A stretch of 64,000 nt of DNA from Prevotella jejuni (GCF_900187995.1 NZ_FZNZ01000008.1:50886-114885); one strand, 5' to 3'. Positions 9,882-19,011 are shown, counted from the stretch's first letter. Notes: generated by a model from the sequence alone, not told the origin. Numbers and translations are program-made.

Positions 9882-10440
9882 ACTATTAATTTAAGTAAGT
9901 TATTATATTAAGATTTTATTTCTTACAAATAGATTGTTTATATTCTGGGACAAATATAATGCTATTCTTTTATATTACAAACATTTTTGAATATTTTTTC
10001 ATTACCTCCTTTATTTTATCTTCAATAGATAGAATATTTACATCATCATACACAATTTATACCTTGAACATAATTAAAACGACAAAAGAGAAAGGTTAGC
10101 GCACAGAGAAAAAAGGCTAAAAAACGCCGTAAGGAACAATAGAAAGTGTTTAAAAAGTAAGCTCAATAGTCTATTTAACAATAAGTAAACAAATAGTCTA
10201 CCATCATTCCCGAATTATTTTCATGAAAAGAAAAATCACAAGTAAGGCTACGCACGCCTTCAATTGCACATGAGAACGCTTGAAACTAACAGCCATAAGG
10301 ACGAAAAAAGCGGTTCTTCCGTTAAATGTGTGGACGCTTTTCGTAGTGCTTTAACGTAAGAGCCAAAGTTACTCATTAAACAAAAATATAGCTGAGACAG
10401 TCAACTATCTATCCTATTTTCATCCTCTTTCATTGAAAAT
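9882..10440. other. Gene-free AT-rich region left of the mobile element
   Basis: About 560 bases with no supported gene or tRNA. It probably holds the promoter of the secreted-protein gene at 9881. A dispersed chromosomal repeat follows at 10441. Confidence 0.5.
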
Positions 10441-10608
10441 CTTTTCGTTTTAAGACTTCGAAAATCTGCAGACAAGGGTTTGAAAAATCATTACATAATT
10501 TTAAAGAAAATACCTATAACTAACGACAAAAATACACACATGAAGCAGGTTTACAATCAACAGCGTATCAATTAGTTATCAAGTATAAAGTAAAAGGTGC
10601 TTAATTGG
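10441..10608 (+). repeat. Left half of a dispersed chromosomal repeat, split by the mobile element
   Basis: Similar to 52266-52427: shared blocks include GCAGACAAGG, GAAAAATCATTACATAATT and ATCAATTAGTTAT, ending in AAGGTGCTTAATTGG. The matching right half resumes at 40317 (TTGGACTTCAAAAGGGCGTTAG). The uninterrupted copy near 52.4 kb reads GGTGCCTAATTAGACTC then CAAAAGGGCC. The split marks the insertion site of the element. Confidence 0.75.
10601..10608 (+). other. Candidate attL core
   Basis: TTAATTGG at the point where similarity to the intact repeat ends. The opposite junction carries TTAGTTGG (40316-40323). The single mismatch is compatible with the coupling-sequence heterology known for CTnDOT-type recombination. 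Confidence 0.55.
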
Positions 10609-10733
10609 TTTTTAAGATAATTCTTAAAATACAACTTGTTGAAAATAAAGAAGTTACCTTGTTAGTAGAACTAAACTGGTAACGATTTAGAAACGAGCGA
10701 GTTACTTGGTTTCGCTGTTTTCTGCCTAACAAA

Positions 10734-10790
10734 GAACGCTTGTTATTCTGTTTGCAAAGATAATACTTTGTTACCGAATAACAAGCGTTC
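10734..10790 (-). promoter_or_regulatory. 15-base inverted repeat around a promoter-like box, left end
   Basis: GAACGCTTGTTATTC (10734-10748) and its exact reverse complement (10776-10790) flank 27 bases that contain a minus-strand TATCTTTG (10762-10755). A related arrangement, ACGCTTTAATT around TAACTTTG, sits at the integrase promoter at the other end. It could be a recombinase or Xis site, an operator, or the relaxase operon's terminator. Confidence 0.5.
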
Positions 10791-10832
10791 TTGATGAGAT
10801 ATTCTTCTTTCTGCATTTTGTTCAGGCGTGAG

Positions 10833-11894
10833 TTATAATCCTCTTCCACGTTTTTTCTTTCTGTTGGCTTGGTTCCTGAGCTTGCGCTGCCACGCTGTTT
10901 CAGCATAGTCATTGCCCTGTGTGGATGGTGTAATCAAATCGCCTAATCCTTCCACAACTTCATCGGCTGCACTAACAATGGTGTCTGCCACTGTACTAAT
11001 AGGATTCTGCACTTGTGGTGTGTCATTGTCTCGTGAAATTGAGGAGCGGCTTGGAGGTACGAGTTGATAACCGGTATCAGGGCGTTCGTTCTTTTCTGTT
11101 GCCTCCTGTATTGTTTGGTGTGGTTTCCTTGGCTCTTCCCTGTTGGTTGGTTCAAAGTTTTTCTGCAGGGAACGGTAGCCGAACTCCCTGCCGATTTCGG
11201 ATGCCTTGAATGATTGTCCTGCGTATGAGAACTTCAAGCCATAGACCTTGCCCTGCTTGTTCTTCATGCGCTCTATCGCGATGCCGTTCTTGTTCAACTC
11301 GTAAAGGAACATGGAATGCCCAGTAATACCCATACCTTTGTACTTGTCAAGCAGGGCATAGCAGATTTGCTGTACCTGCTGTTTTGTCTGCTCTCTTATT
11401 GGACTGGCTTTTGGCTCCTGATGCTGCTTTTTCGCCTTGACCTCCTTTGCGATGGTCAAGTGTTTCTCCCTGCTGATTTCTTCCGCCACCCTTGCTGCCC
11501 TATTGCTCACAAAAGTAGTATCATAGACCTCTCCGTACAAACTGATGCGGTTGGCAATGATGTGAATGTGTCTGTTGTCGGTATCCTTGTGCGTTACCGC
11601 CACCCATTGGTGGTTGTCAAGTCCCATTTGCTTGGCAAATAAATGGGTTATCCACATGAGTTCGGACACTGACAGCTTTTTCTCGTCCTGCGGTGCGATG
11701 CCTATTTCGATACGGAGAAACTTGTTCCTGCAACGACTGTTGTAATCGCTGACCACTTTCATTTCCTCATAGATAGCCTTTGGCTCCCTGCTGCAAAGAT
11801 TGTGGAAGGCAAGTCGATAGCCAAGCTTGCCCTCTCTGAAGATATAGTCTAAAGCCGTGCTGCCGTGCGCTATCGCCTTACATTTTCCTATCAT
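10833..11894 (-). CDS. mobA: Relaxase MobA (relaxase/mobilization nuclease domain)
   Basis: The DNA-nicking enzyme that would cut oriT and pilot the strand during transfer. 353 residues. The three-His metal motif is HKDTDNRHIHIIANR (H102, H109, H111), and the N-terminal MIGKCKAIAHGSTALDYIF contains the region where the nicking Tyr of this family lies (Y17 is a candidate). The C-terminal third is charged and probably flexible, ending RKKKRGRGL. Start overlaps the end of mobC by 17 bases, so the two are translated together. The family matches Bacteroides mobilizable elements (NBU or Tn4555 type). No transfer apparatus is encoded, so a helper is required. Confidence 0.9.
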   Translation of the reverse strand: MIGKCKAIAHGSTALDYIFREGKLGYRLAFHNLCSREPKAIYEEMKVVSDYNSRCRNKFLRIEIGIAPQDEKKLSVSELMWITHLFAKQMGLDNHQWVAVTHKDTDNRHIHIIANRISLYGEVYDTTFVSNRAARVAEEISREKHLTIAKEVKAKKQHQEPKASPIREQTKQQVQQICYALLDKYKGMGITGHSMFLYELNKNGIAIERMKNKQGKVYGLKFSYAGQSFKASEIGREFGYRSLQKNFEPTNREEPRKPHQTIQEATEKNERPDTGYQLVPPSRSSISRDNDTPQVQNPISTVADTIVSAADEVVEGLGDLITPSTQGNDYAETAWQRKLRNQANRKKKRGRGL

Positions 11895-12309
11895 TTCTTG
11901 TTAGATTTAAGACCTTATATACCTCATCTTCCACACGAAAATGAGGGTCGTAAAACCGCTTAAATGCTTCTTTTGCACATAGTGATAGGTTCTTTGTGAT
12001 GAGTACCCACCTTTCGTCCTTGACCTTGATGAGATTGGATACCTGTCCATAGAACTTTCCTGTATGATGGAGAATGGCAATGGCTTCCCTCTCATTGTCT
12101 GTCATCTTGGGAACGGCTGTTACTTCTCCGTTAAGGAGTATCTCACGGCAGTAATCTGAGAACTTCCGCCCTGCACTTTCCGCTTTTGACTTGATACGCT
12201 GCTTCTCTTCTAAGGTGCATCTTACCTTGATGAACTCCGTTTTGTTCATCCGCTGTTCTTCCTTATCCTGTTGCTGCCATCGGGCAGCTTTTCCTTTGTA
12301 TCTTTTCAT
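11878..12309 (-). CDS. mobC: MobC-like relaxosome accessory protein
   Basis: 143 residues. A small basic DNA-binding protein that helps the relaxase open oriT. The N-terminus (KTEFIKVRCTLEEKQRIKSKAESAGRKFSDYCREILL, residues 22-58) has the ribbon-helix-helix form of the MobC family, and the C-terminal half contains NEREAIAILHHTGKFYGQVSNLIKV. It overlaps mobA and faces a 360-base gap with several inverted repeats, which is where an oriT is expected. An earlier Met is used as start; the basic stretch MKRYKGKAARWQQQDKEEQR could equally be untranslated, with M21 as the start. Confidence 0.85.
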   Translation of the reverse strand: MKRYKGKAARWQQQDKEEQRMNKTEFIKVRCTLEEKQRIKSKAESAGRKFSDYCREILLNGEVTAVPKMTDNEREAIAILHHTGKFYGQVSNLIKVKDERWVLITKNLSLCAKEAFKRFYDPHFRVEDEVYKVLNLTRNDRKM

Positions 12310-12379
12310 ATAAGTTTCTTAGAAAGTTAATCATTGTAGATGATTCATTGTTTCTTAATTCCTGAATACTGACCGATGA

Positions 12380-12500
12380 GAACGGAGTGATTACGGTCTT
12401 ATCTCCCCGACAATCGAACGAGGGGAGCAAGAGCAGTTTGTGGGTACAAACTGACGTCTTGCAATGTCAGCTAACGAAACGTTTACGCATAAAGCGTTTT
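12380..12500. other. Candidate origin of transfer (oriT)
   Basis: Within the 360-base gap upstream of mobC: CTCCCC and GGGGAG around 12401-12426; a perfect 8-base inverted repeat CAGTTTGT (12434-12441) and ACAAACTG (12446-12453) with a 4-base loop; and CTGAC/GTCAG (12451-12455, 12466-12470). Position and nested repeats fit an oriT; the nick site cannot be read directly. Confidence 0.5.
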
Positions 12501-12669
12501 GGTTATTAAAAGCGAATGCCGTGCATTCAGTATCTAACTGCGTTCGTAGCGTTCCCACCATTCAGTGTTTTTAGCAAAAGTTCGTTGCCTTACTCTCTGA
12601 AAAGTGTCGAGGGTTTTGAGTGAAAGAGGTGTTCCTTTTTCTGAAACCCCTCGACCATTTTCTTGCGGT

Positions 12670-13131
12670 TCACAGTTTTCTCCATTTCTCTACATCCTCA
12701 CCGTATTCCCCCAAATGGATGCGCACGATGTTCTCCACGAAACTTGAAAGATTGCTACCCCTGTCACCCAACCTGCGAACGATGAAGTCGGCACGTTCCT
12801 GCGTCTCCCTGCTCAGGTAAACCGCCTTTCTCTCACTTAGCTTTGTCGGAACGAGGAACGCCTGCTTGTATGCGTCGAGTGTCTCTTTTCTCATCTTGGC
12901 ACTGATGCGTTTTTGAACGGTTGCATGCTCTGTATGCTGTGCAGGCTCGGCTGGCGTAACATACTTTATGACATGTTCTGTTCCTTGTTGTTTTTGCTCT
13001 TGAATATTTTTCATTCCCTTTGCTCGAAATTCAGCGACGGTTTGTTCACTTGAACTTTCAGCTTGGCTCATACTGAAAGATTTCCTGATGGTATTTTCCA
13101 TTTCCTCTTTGCTGACTGTTTTCTTTTCCAT
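12670..13131 (-). CDS. DUF3408-type protein of mobile elements
   Basis: 153 residues. The N-terminal half is polar and probably unstructured. Residues about 85-150 (AKMRKETLDAYKQAFLVPTKLSERKAVYLSRETQERADFIVRRLGDRGSNLSSFVENIVRIHLGEY) match the DUF3408 family found next to mobilization genes of Bacteroidetes conjugative elements. That region resembles a ribbon-helix-helix DNA-binding fold, so a relaxosome or partition role is plausible but unproven. It starts 4 bases after the primase gene ends, so the two share a transcript. Confidence 0.8.
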   Translation of the reverse strand: MEKKTVSKEEMENTIRKSFSMSQAESSSEQTVAEFRAKGMKNIQEQKQQGTEHVIKYVTPAEPAQHTEHATVQKRISAKMRKETLDAYKQAFLVPTKLSERKAVYLSRETQERADFIVRRLGDRGSNLSSFVENIVRIHLGEYGEDVEKWRKL

Positions 13132-13135
13132 ACCT

Positions 13136-14104
13136 CTATCTTATTTTAAGTTTGACTTGTTTTCTTTTGTTGCTTGTATTGGGAGTTTTCTCCAACTTTT
13201 TCTGTTGCTCACGGACACGACTGACATGAAACTCGTTGAGGTCTTTGAAGTCTCTATAATACACTGCCATATCTTCTACCTTAAAACCTGTGTTTACAAA
13301 TTCCTGCACAGCTTTTCGACCTGCATCGTCATTATCAAGAAAAGCACGAACAGAGGTTATATTTCTTTTATTCAGGTAGTGAATACTTCTTACAACATTA
13401 CTCACGGAATTCATCACAAGGCATTGGTTGGTTACTTCCTCTTTCATTGAAAGGAAAGAAAGAAAATCCATAAAGCCCTCGAACAGACAGACAGGTTGTG
13501 CCTTGTCCTCAAATATAGGGGTGATGTCTTTCGGGGCAATCGTTCCCTTAAACAAATGATTGTCCCGTAGTTCATAACCACCTGAAGAATTGGCAAAGCC
13601 GATGGCTTCATATCTTCTTTCCCTTACCTCGTAGCTGATACATTTGAGAAAGGGTGTTGCCTTTTCTAAATCAATACAGCGTTCCTTTTTGAGATACTCC
13701 TGCAGGTGCGGCGGCAAGGTGTCTGAGATGCTTGTCAGTCTCCTTGTTCCGCTTGCTGTTATATCCTTTCTTTGATTTGGACTGATAGATGTTTCTCTCT
13801 TTGAAGAACAGGAGCAGTACGCTGTATGCTCTAAAGCGTTCTGCCCCAAACGGCAGATGGCTTCCGAGAGCGTGCAGCCTTCCAAGCGTATACAAAGGTC
13901 GATGATACTTCCGCCCCTGCCTTCGGCATAGTCTATCCAAAGGTTCTTTTCCGTGTCCACCTTGAAACTCGGATGAGTTTCCTCCCTGAGTGGTGAGCGA
14001 TACATGACATAGGTAGATGTTTTACGGACAGGCCTAATGCCTTTCCTTTCGAGATATTCCACGATGGAATATCGTTTGATTAGTGATAAATCTTCTTTTT
14101 TCAT
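13136..14104 (-). CDS. Mobile-element DNA primase (CHC2-like N-terminus and Toprim)
   Basis: 322 residues. The N-terminal domain (residues 1-95) follows the CHC2 primase plan, with YVMYRSPLREETHPSFKV and WIDYAEGRGGSIIDLCIRLEGC, although the zinc-binding cysteines of the chromosomal DnaG are not evident. Residues about 195-290 form a Toprim domain: the acidic Glu lies in CLFEGFMDFLSF and the DxD-type pair in VRAFLDNDDAGRKA. It would prime replication of the excised circle or the transferred strand. It is encoded with the DUF3408 protein, and the VapE-like helicase lies upstream. Similar primases are standard in Bacteroides NBU-like elements. Confidence 0.85.
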   Translation of the reverse strand: MKKEDLSLIKRYSIVEYLERKGIRPVRKTSTYVMYRSPLREETHPSFKVDTEKNLWIDYAEGRGGSIIDLCIRLEGCTLSEAICRLGQNALEHTAYCSCSSKRETSISPNQRKDITASGTRRLTSISDTLPPHLQEYLKKERCIDLEKATPFLKCISYEVRERRYEAIGFANSSGGYELRDNHLFKGTIAPKDITPIFEDKAQPVCLFEGFMDFLSFLSMKEEVTNQCLVMNSVSNVVRSIHYLNKRNITSVRAFLDNDDAGRKAVQEFVNTGFKVEDMAVYYRDFKDLNEFHVSRVREQQKKLEKTPNTSNKRKQVKLKIR

Positions 14105-14256
14105 TGTTTTGATACTTTAATGGGTTGAATGATAATTATTTATGCTTGTCTGTTTTATGGTTTTACCGTTTCCAAAGTTTTTCCCCTCCAAACTTTTTCA
14201 TCTTTCTTCTTACTACATATTATTTTGTGATAAGTGATTGATAATCAGTATTACTT

Positions 14257-14278
14257 TGTAGTATAAGACAATACTACA
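14257..14278. other. Inverted repeat between primase and helicase genes
   Basis: TGTAGTAT, six bases, ATACTACA (perfect 8-base arms) just past the end of the helicase gene. No T run follows on the minus strand. It could be a weak terminator or a protein site. Confidence 0.35.
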
Positions 14279-14285
14279 CATTCTA

Positions 14286-15572
14286 CTACATTTGACTACT
14301 ACAAGTTTGAAGGAGCGGGCAGGGCAAGATTTTCCTAATCTTGTAGACATAGATGGGGCTACCACCGTTTCTTCGTTTGCTCACCTTTATATATTCTGCT
14401 TTCTTCAAGGCTTCGCCCATACGTTTGGCAACAAGTGGCTGGTGGGTATAAATACCCAAATAGGTGAGTATCTCCGTAGTGGTCATTAACGAATAGTTTT
14501 CGTCCTCCGCTGGTTTCTCGAAGCAACGCAGCAAGAGTTCCATCTCAGCGGTCTGTACCTGAAAGTCCTCACTCTCCCTGTATAGTTCGGCAATCTCTTC
14601 ATCATCAAACCAATAGCGGAAACCTGACTTTAGCAGGGCTTTGGCTTCAGCATAGACATTGTCCATTGAAATACGCTTGGCTTTCTCTATGTCTATGGAA
14701 AGTACTTCAAAGGGCAGGAACCTTCTGCTGCCTGTCGGGTCTGTAAGAAAGTCATTGCCGTTCACTGATGCCACAAAGCTTGCCAAGTGGGGATGCTCCT
14801 CCACGTACTTGTCATACGGCATACGGTACTTGACCATCGGACAGGTGATGAGGTTTTTCAGCTCGTTCTCATCCCGCTTATTGAGGGCTTTTAGCTGGTC
14901 GTCTATGTTTACGATAAGGTTCTGACCGATATAAGTGAGTGTGTCCTTTTCCTGCGGATATATTTTTCCTGTGTAACTGTAACCGTGCAGTGCTGGGGGA
15001 CAGAGCAGGTCAAGGAACGTGGTCTTGAACTTGCCCTGCTCGCCTGTGAGTACGAGGCAGGTATGGTTACGGCACTCACGGTCGTCCATTGCGTTGGCAA
15101 CCACTGCCACGAGCCACTTGGTGAGGTACGGCAGCCATTTGTCGGAGTTGCGCACGACAACGCAACTTGCCAAGTCGGGAATGGCTTTCAGTGAAAGGGA
15201 AACTTTATTTCCACAATCAGGGTTACTGCTGCCTATATCCGTTGCAGACAACTTTTTGAAATACTCCTGTATGGGGTTGATGCGTGGAGAGAAACTGCTC
15301 TCGATGATGGAATAGAGATTATCAGAAGATGTGATAATCCCGATGTCGTTGTCTATCTCCCTGCGGAGCGTGTTGATTTCATAGCGACCCACTTTTGAGA
15401 AATGAGCATCGTTCTTGCTTCGGTATTCGGTTCTTCCCAATACAGTGTTGTATCTGAACTCATAGCGAGAGGACAGATAGGTTTCTATCTCACCGTTTTT
15501 TGAGGAAGTCTTCTTTTGCTTGGACATATTGTTTCCTCCCTCCGATTTACCTTTATCTGCATTCTTCTTCAT
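14286..15572 (-). CDS. VapE/VirE-type P-loop helicase
   Basis: A superfamily 3-like ATPase of the virulence-associated E family, used by mobile elements for replication. Walker A is GEQGKFKTTFLD and Walker B is NLIVNIDDQL, followed by a sensor-type segment (FVASVNGNDFLTDPTGSRRFLPFEV). The open frame extends to 15740, but the added residues are Cys/Ser-rich and unlike the family; the Met at 15572 (MKKNADKGK) or at 15527 (MSKQKKTSS) is more likely. With this start it has 428 residues. The C-terminal part (TTEILTYLGIYTHQPLVAKRMGEALKKAEYI) looks like a small winged helix. Upstream is a 340-base gap, then the oppositely oriented HTH genes. Confidence 0.85.
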   Translation of the reverse strand: MKKNADKGKSEGGNNMSKQKKTSSKNGEIETYLSSRYEFRYNTVLGRTEYRSKNDAHFSKVGRYEINTLRREIDNDIGIITSSDNLYSIIESSFSPRINPIQEYFKKLSATDIGSSNPDCGNKVSLSLKAIPDLASCVVVRNSDKWLPYLTKWLVAVVANAMDDRECRNHTCLVLTGEQGKFKTTFLDLLCPPALHGYSYTGKIYPQEKDTLTYIGQNLIVNIDDQLKALNKRDENELKNLITCPMVKYRMPYDKYVEEHPHLASFVASVNGNDFLTDPTGSRRFLPFEVLSIDIEKAKRISMDNVYAEAKALLKSGFRYWFDDEEIAELYRESEDFQVQTAEMELLLRCFEKPAEDENYSLMTTTEILTYLGIYTHQPLVAKRMGEALKKAEYIKVSKRRNGGSPIYVYKIRKILPCPLLQTCSSQM

Positions 15573-15907
15573 TATATGCTTGGTTTGGTTTCCAAGAGTG
15601 AAGTTATGAAGAGAACAAGAAAGTGCCAAGCATTCGGAGAGTGCTTGCATAATGTTGCGTACATTGGCTATGAATTTCTCACAGATTTTTGACAAGAAAC
15701 TGTTGGAAAGTATGGATTTAAGCCCAAAACAAGAGGACAAGTGTGTAAAGGATGCAAGAAAGGCAGGTGCTAATTTGCTACAATACGCATCGTATTGCGT
15801 CGGCTAAAAGGATATGATAAAATGGAGTAAAGAGACAAAGAAAGAGAGCGACAATCCTTTTGCCATTTCCATGTTTTTCCCTCTATTTCCCTACTGTTCC
15901 CTCGTGC

Positions 15908-15938
15908 TTTGAAGTATGGCAAACACTCTCTACTTTTG
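15908..15938 (+). promoter_or_regulatory. Promoter of the two HTH genes
   Basis: TTTG (15908-15911), 19 bases, TACTTTTG (15931-15938): a near-ideal Bacteroidetes promoter. It places the transcription start near 15945, so the first HTH gene must start at 16027, not at the earlier in-frame Met at 15916. Confidence 0.75.
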
Positions 15939-16026
15939 CAGGCAGAAATATGCGGTGAAACGCAAGACGGACAAAGGTTTTATTAAACCAATAAGACAGA
16001 AATACAAACAAAACAATAATAAAACT

Positions 16027-16329
16027 ATGGGATATTTTATCATTACGGATTCAAACTGGGCAAAGCTGAGGAACGAGATTCTCAGCCTTGCCGAGACCTG
16101 CCACAAGGCATTCGGGGAACGAAGCAGGCACACCGATTGGCTGCACAACGGTGATGTGTGCAGGCTGCTTAATATCAGCAAGCGCACCTTGCAGCACTAC
16201 CGTGATACGGGTGTGTTGCCCTTTGCCCAAATCGGGCATAAGTGCTACTACAAGCGTGAGGACGTGGAACAGTTGCTCCAAACAAAAACGGAGAAAGCTG
16301 AAACGGGAAAAACTAAAATCAACAAATAG
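16027..16329 (+). CDS. HTH protein, excisionase-like
   Basis: 100 residues starting MGYFIITDSNWAKLR. Residues about 45-95 are a MerR/excisionase-type helix-turn-helix (WLHNGDVCRLLNISKRTLQHYRDTGVLPFAQIGHKCYYKREDVEQLL). In Bacteroides mobile elements pairs of such proteins control excision and transfer, which I infer here. The start is chosen because the promoter lies at 15908-15938, past an alternative upstream Met. The following HTH gene begins 11 bases downstream, so the two form one operon. Confidence 0.82.
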   Translation: MGYFIITDSNWAKLRNEILSLAETCHKAFGERSRHTDWLHNGDVCRLLNISKRTLQHYRDTGVLPFAQIGHKCYYKREDVEQLLQTKTEKAETGKTKINK

Positions 16330-16340
16330 ACACGAAGATT

Positions 16341-16631
16341 ATGGAACAGGTAAGAGATTTGAATATAGAGGCGGACGATATGCAGGTGGTGCTGTCAGCT
16401 ATCAGCGGAGTAAGCAAGAGAATTAAGGAAGTGGCACAGACACACAAGCCGCTATTTGGCGATGAGCACTTCCTTACAGGTAAGGAAGTATGCGAGAGGC
16501 TGTATATCAGCCCTCGCACCTTGCAGGACTATCGGGACAGGAGGATTATTCCTTACACACAGTTTGCAGGGAAGATACTTTATAAGGAGTCGGATTTGGA
16601 AAAAATGTTGGAGGAGAATTATAAGAGGTAA
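16341..16631 (+). CDS. HTH protein, excisionase-like
   Basis: 96 residues with the same C-terminal fold as its upstream neighbour: HFLTGKEVCERLYISPRTLQDYRDRRIIPYTQFAGKILYKESDLEKML (residues about 45-92). The N-terminal 40 residues differ and may form a helix for pairing. Probably an Xis or transcription factor for the integration genes. It is co-transcribed with the first HTH gene. The 277 bases downstream hold no gene that I can support. Confidence 0.82.
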   Translation: MEQVRDLNIEADDMQVVLSAISGVSKRIKEVAQTHKPLFGDEHFLTGKEVCERLYISPRTLQDYRDRRIIPYTQFAGKILYKESDLEKMLEENYKR

Positions 16632-16908
16632 CGAAACCTCTGCAAAAGTCCGTAAAAAGAAGAATAAAGTGAATATAACTTACTGATAATCAATCATAGT
16701 TTTTCTTCTAAAAATAGTTTTGCAGAGGTCTCGGTAACAGGTATATTGCAAGTAGCTATTCAGCGACAAAGGACATAAAACAATATTAATAATCAAATAG
16801 TTACTTGTAATTACTAGACATTTCAATCCGTATATCTTCAGTAGAAAATCCAACAAAACCACTTTTCGATATCAACTTTTGCCTGATACGATATTTTGGA
16901 GATAGTAC

Positions 16909-17244
16909 TCAAATTAGATTATAATCCTCTACATATTGTATGGCCTCAGTAATATTGCTAACTCCAAGTTTTTTGAATATGTTTGTTCTGTGAGTCTTGA
17001 TTGTAGTTATCGAAACAGAGAGATACTCTGCGATGTTCGCTATGCTTTTACCATTTGCACTTTGCCCAATAATAACTTTTTCCATATTAGTTAAATGTGA
17101 ATTATTGGTTTGCACCCATTTATCGTTTCTCAATTCAAAATGATAGTCAACCCCAGATAACTTAACCAAGGCGTTCCCTATTTGTTTTCTTGTTGAATAC
17201 GTTAACATACAAATTCCTAGTGTAATATGTTTGTTACTGTCAAT
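16909..17244 (-). pseudogene. C-terminal part of a LuxR-type regulator, cut off by a transposon
   Basis: 111 residues open from the transposon edge: IDSNKHITLGICMLTYSTRK and so on, then an output domain with a GerE-type helix-turn-helix (LTNMEKVIIGQSANGKSIANIAEYLSVSITTIKTHRTNIFKKLGVSNITEAIQYV). The N-terminal 136 codons lie at 29661-30068. Deleting 17248-29660 and one TAA joins them in frame as ...TPCL-IDSN..., 247 residues, the usual size of such Bacteroidales regulators. An internal Met (17208) could in principle give a free 99-residue HTH protein, but it would lack its own promoter as far as I can see. Confidence 0.85.
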
Positions 17245-17519
17245 TAAGTAATGATTAAAAAATAACTTGGTACATTTTCAGGCCAAAGACATCGGCATTG
17301 AACAATGTATTCAATTCGATATTAGCAGTTCTCATATATTTTATTTAACCTCAAATCCGCAACTAAGCCCTTGAAGGTTCTTATTGCGTTTACACGTCCT
17401 CTCATTACTGAATTTGCAGATAATTTGAACTTGAAGCACCCACTTCTGCCTACAATATCCCCTTACCCCACAATGTGACTTGAGGCAATACACAATATCA
17501 TTCCCATAAGTTGTAGGCA

Positions 17520-18806
17520 CTATCCAAAATCAGTCTGGAAAACATCTGCGTAAGCATAATTACAGGTATAGATATTCAGCACATACCGCCTTGATGTCTT
17601 GATCCACTTGGCTGGTACAGAGATAAACCTGAAGACAAACGCTTTTATGCGACTTGTTACATTGAGTCCGAACTTCTTTACGTCAAGTCTTTGAATAATG
17701 GCCTTGTAAAAGTTACGGATAAGTGCTGTAAGAAGAAGGAACACTGTGTTCTCTGCCATGAAGGATTTGGGCAATCTGTCCCACCCGAAACCATTGTTCA
17801 TATCATCGAAGATACGTTCCTTTTCTCCACGAGGGTTATAGAACTCGACAATTTCTCTTACGGAAGAATCATAGTCGTTAGTCAGGATACAACGGTATGT
17901 GTATTCTCCTTCCCAAAAATCCTGCACACCATCCATCCGTTTCTGTCTTTGAATCACAAGTCGATATGCCTTACCTTTCCACTTCTCAACAAGGATAGAG
18001 TTCAATTCAAACTCAATGCCATTGATTTCTTCAGTTTTCCAGCCTTTGAGAGCAAAGGTGTCATTGTAGATCGAACTGCAGCGGTTAGCACGGATATAGA
18101 AGGACTTGCAGTGTTTTTCTATTTCCTCCACGATTTCCTCGGAACATGATCCACAATCAGCTCTGAAGCGATTGATAATGAGCCCATTCTGTTCAAATCT
18201 CTCAAAGAACCTCTTCAGCGTGTCCTTCTGATGGAAACGAACATTTGTGTTACCATCGCTATTCTCTATACCGACTATCAAATCGCCAATAACCGCCACG
18301 CCAGGGCGATAACCAAGGAACTTCTTGTATGTAGGCTTTGCATCATACTTCTCTGTCTCTATGAACTGATGGTCGAAATCAACATCATACATCTCACCCT
18401 CTTTCAGTTGGCCAGATGCAAATATACAATTGAGCAATAAAGTATTGAGAGTGTCAGCCGTATTGAAATCGTAGGTCTTGCCCATATCTGATGTGTATGA
18501 AATGTTTTCTTGCGTCAACTCCTTTATCGCCCTGAGGATAGTATCAGAGCTACAAGTGCGAAGTGTCGGATGAAGTGAGAGGTGGTTCATCAAATGAGTA
18601 GTGACATCCTCAATACATGAACCGCCACAGAAGTAGATACTCATGAGAGAACGGATGATTTCGCTGTACTGATAACCGAACGATCTACACCTTAGACCGA
18701 GGGTTGAGTCGATGACAGATGATAATGTGGAGTCAAATTGCTCCATGATTGAAAATAATCCCCCAAAAGGAGTGAGTCTCTCAGATTTAATTTGTATCTT
18801 CGCCAT
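17520..18806 (-). CDS. IS1380-family transposase
   Basis: 428 residues, full length. DDE transposase of the IS1380 family: the first Asp lies in MYDVDFDHQFIETEKYDAK (about residue 141), the second in RADCGSCSEEIVEEIE, and the C-terminal part carries the catalytic Glu region (WDRLPKSFMAENTVFLLLTALIRNFYKAI follows). The start MAKIQIKSERLTPFGG is typical of Bacteroides members. The reading frame and both ends are intact, so the element may still be active. IS1380 elements in Bacteroides are known to supply outward promoters; here one end faces the ISAzo13 transposase. Confidence 0.92.
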   Translation of the reverse strand: MAKIQIKSERLTPFGGLFSIMEQFDSTLSSVIDSTLGLRCRSFGYQYSEIIRSLMSIYFCGGSCIEDVTTHLMNHLSLHPTLRTCSSDTILRAIKELTQENISYTSDMGKTYDFNTADTLNTLLLNCIFASGQLKEGEMYDVDFDHQFIETEKYDAKPTYKKFLGYRPGVAVIGDLIVGIENSDGNTNVRFHQKDTLKRFFERFEQNGLIINRFRADCGSCSEEIVEEIEKHCKSFYIRANRCSSIYNDTFALKGWKTEEINGIEFELNSILVEKWKGKAYRLVIQRQKRMDGVQDFWEGEYTYRCILTNDYDSSVREIVEFYNPRGEKERIFDDMNNGFGWDRLPKSFMAENTVFLLLTALIRNFYKAIIQRLDVKKFGLNVTSRIKAFVFRFISVPAKWIKTSRRYVLNIYTCNYAYADVFQTDFG

Positions 18807-18875
18807 GTCTATCGTTGGATTCTCTTGTTTTTTTTTGCAACACTAAGATAAGTGAAAATTCTGACATGGCAAAAT

Positions 18876-18900
18876 CCTGAGCAACTTTTTGTTGCTCAGG
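18876..18900. other. Perfect hairpin upstream of the IS1380 transposase
   Basis: CCTGAGCAAC, TTTTT, GTTGCTCAGG. It lies inside the IS between its right end and the transposase start. Such hairpins can limit read-through into a transposase, but here the function is a guess. Confidence 0.55.
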
Positions 18901-19011
18901 TACTTAAAAAGTTTAATTTATAATAGTGTTGCGGAATTAAGGTTTAATTAACTGATACGTAATGATATACGTTGTTGTTTAATTCTTTGTTGTCGTTTAT
19001 TTTTTGTATCT

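Larger units (their letters stand above)
17349..18942 (-). mobile_element. IS1380-family insertion sequence
   Basis: 1594 bases. Terminal inverted repeats: left CCTCAAATCCGCAAC (17349-17363) and right, on the minus strand, CCTTAATTCCGCAAC (18942-18928). Flanked by a 5-base direct duplication TTTAA (17344-17348 and 18943-18947). Confidence 0.85.

Noticed and set aside
10734..10790. Invertible promoter
   Set aside because: The spacer between the inverted repeats is only 27 bases, much shorter than known phase-variable promoters in Bacteroides, and the -33 region would lie outside. Kept as operator or recombinase site.
14286..15740. 484-residue version of the VapE-like protein
   Set aside because: The first 56 residues are Cys/Ser-rich and unlike the family; later Met codons at 15572 or 15527 fit better.
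16909..17208. Free-standing 99-residue LuxR-type protein
   Set aside because: The frame continues upstream to the transposon edge and joins the N-terminal half at 29661 in frame; it is a gene fragment.
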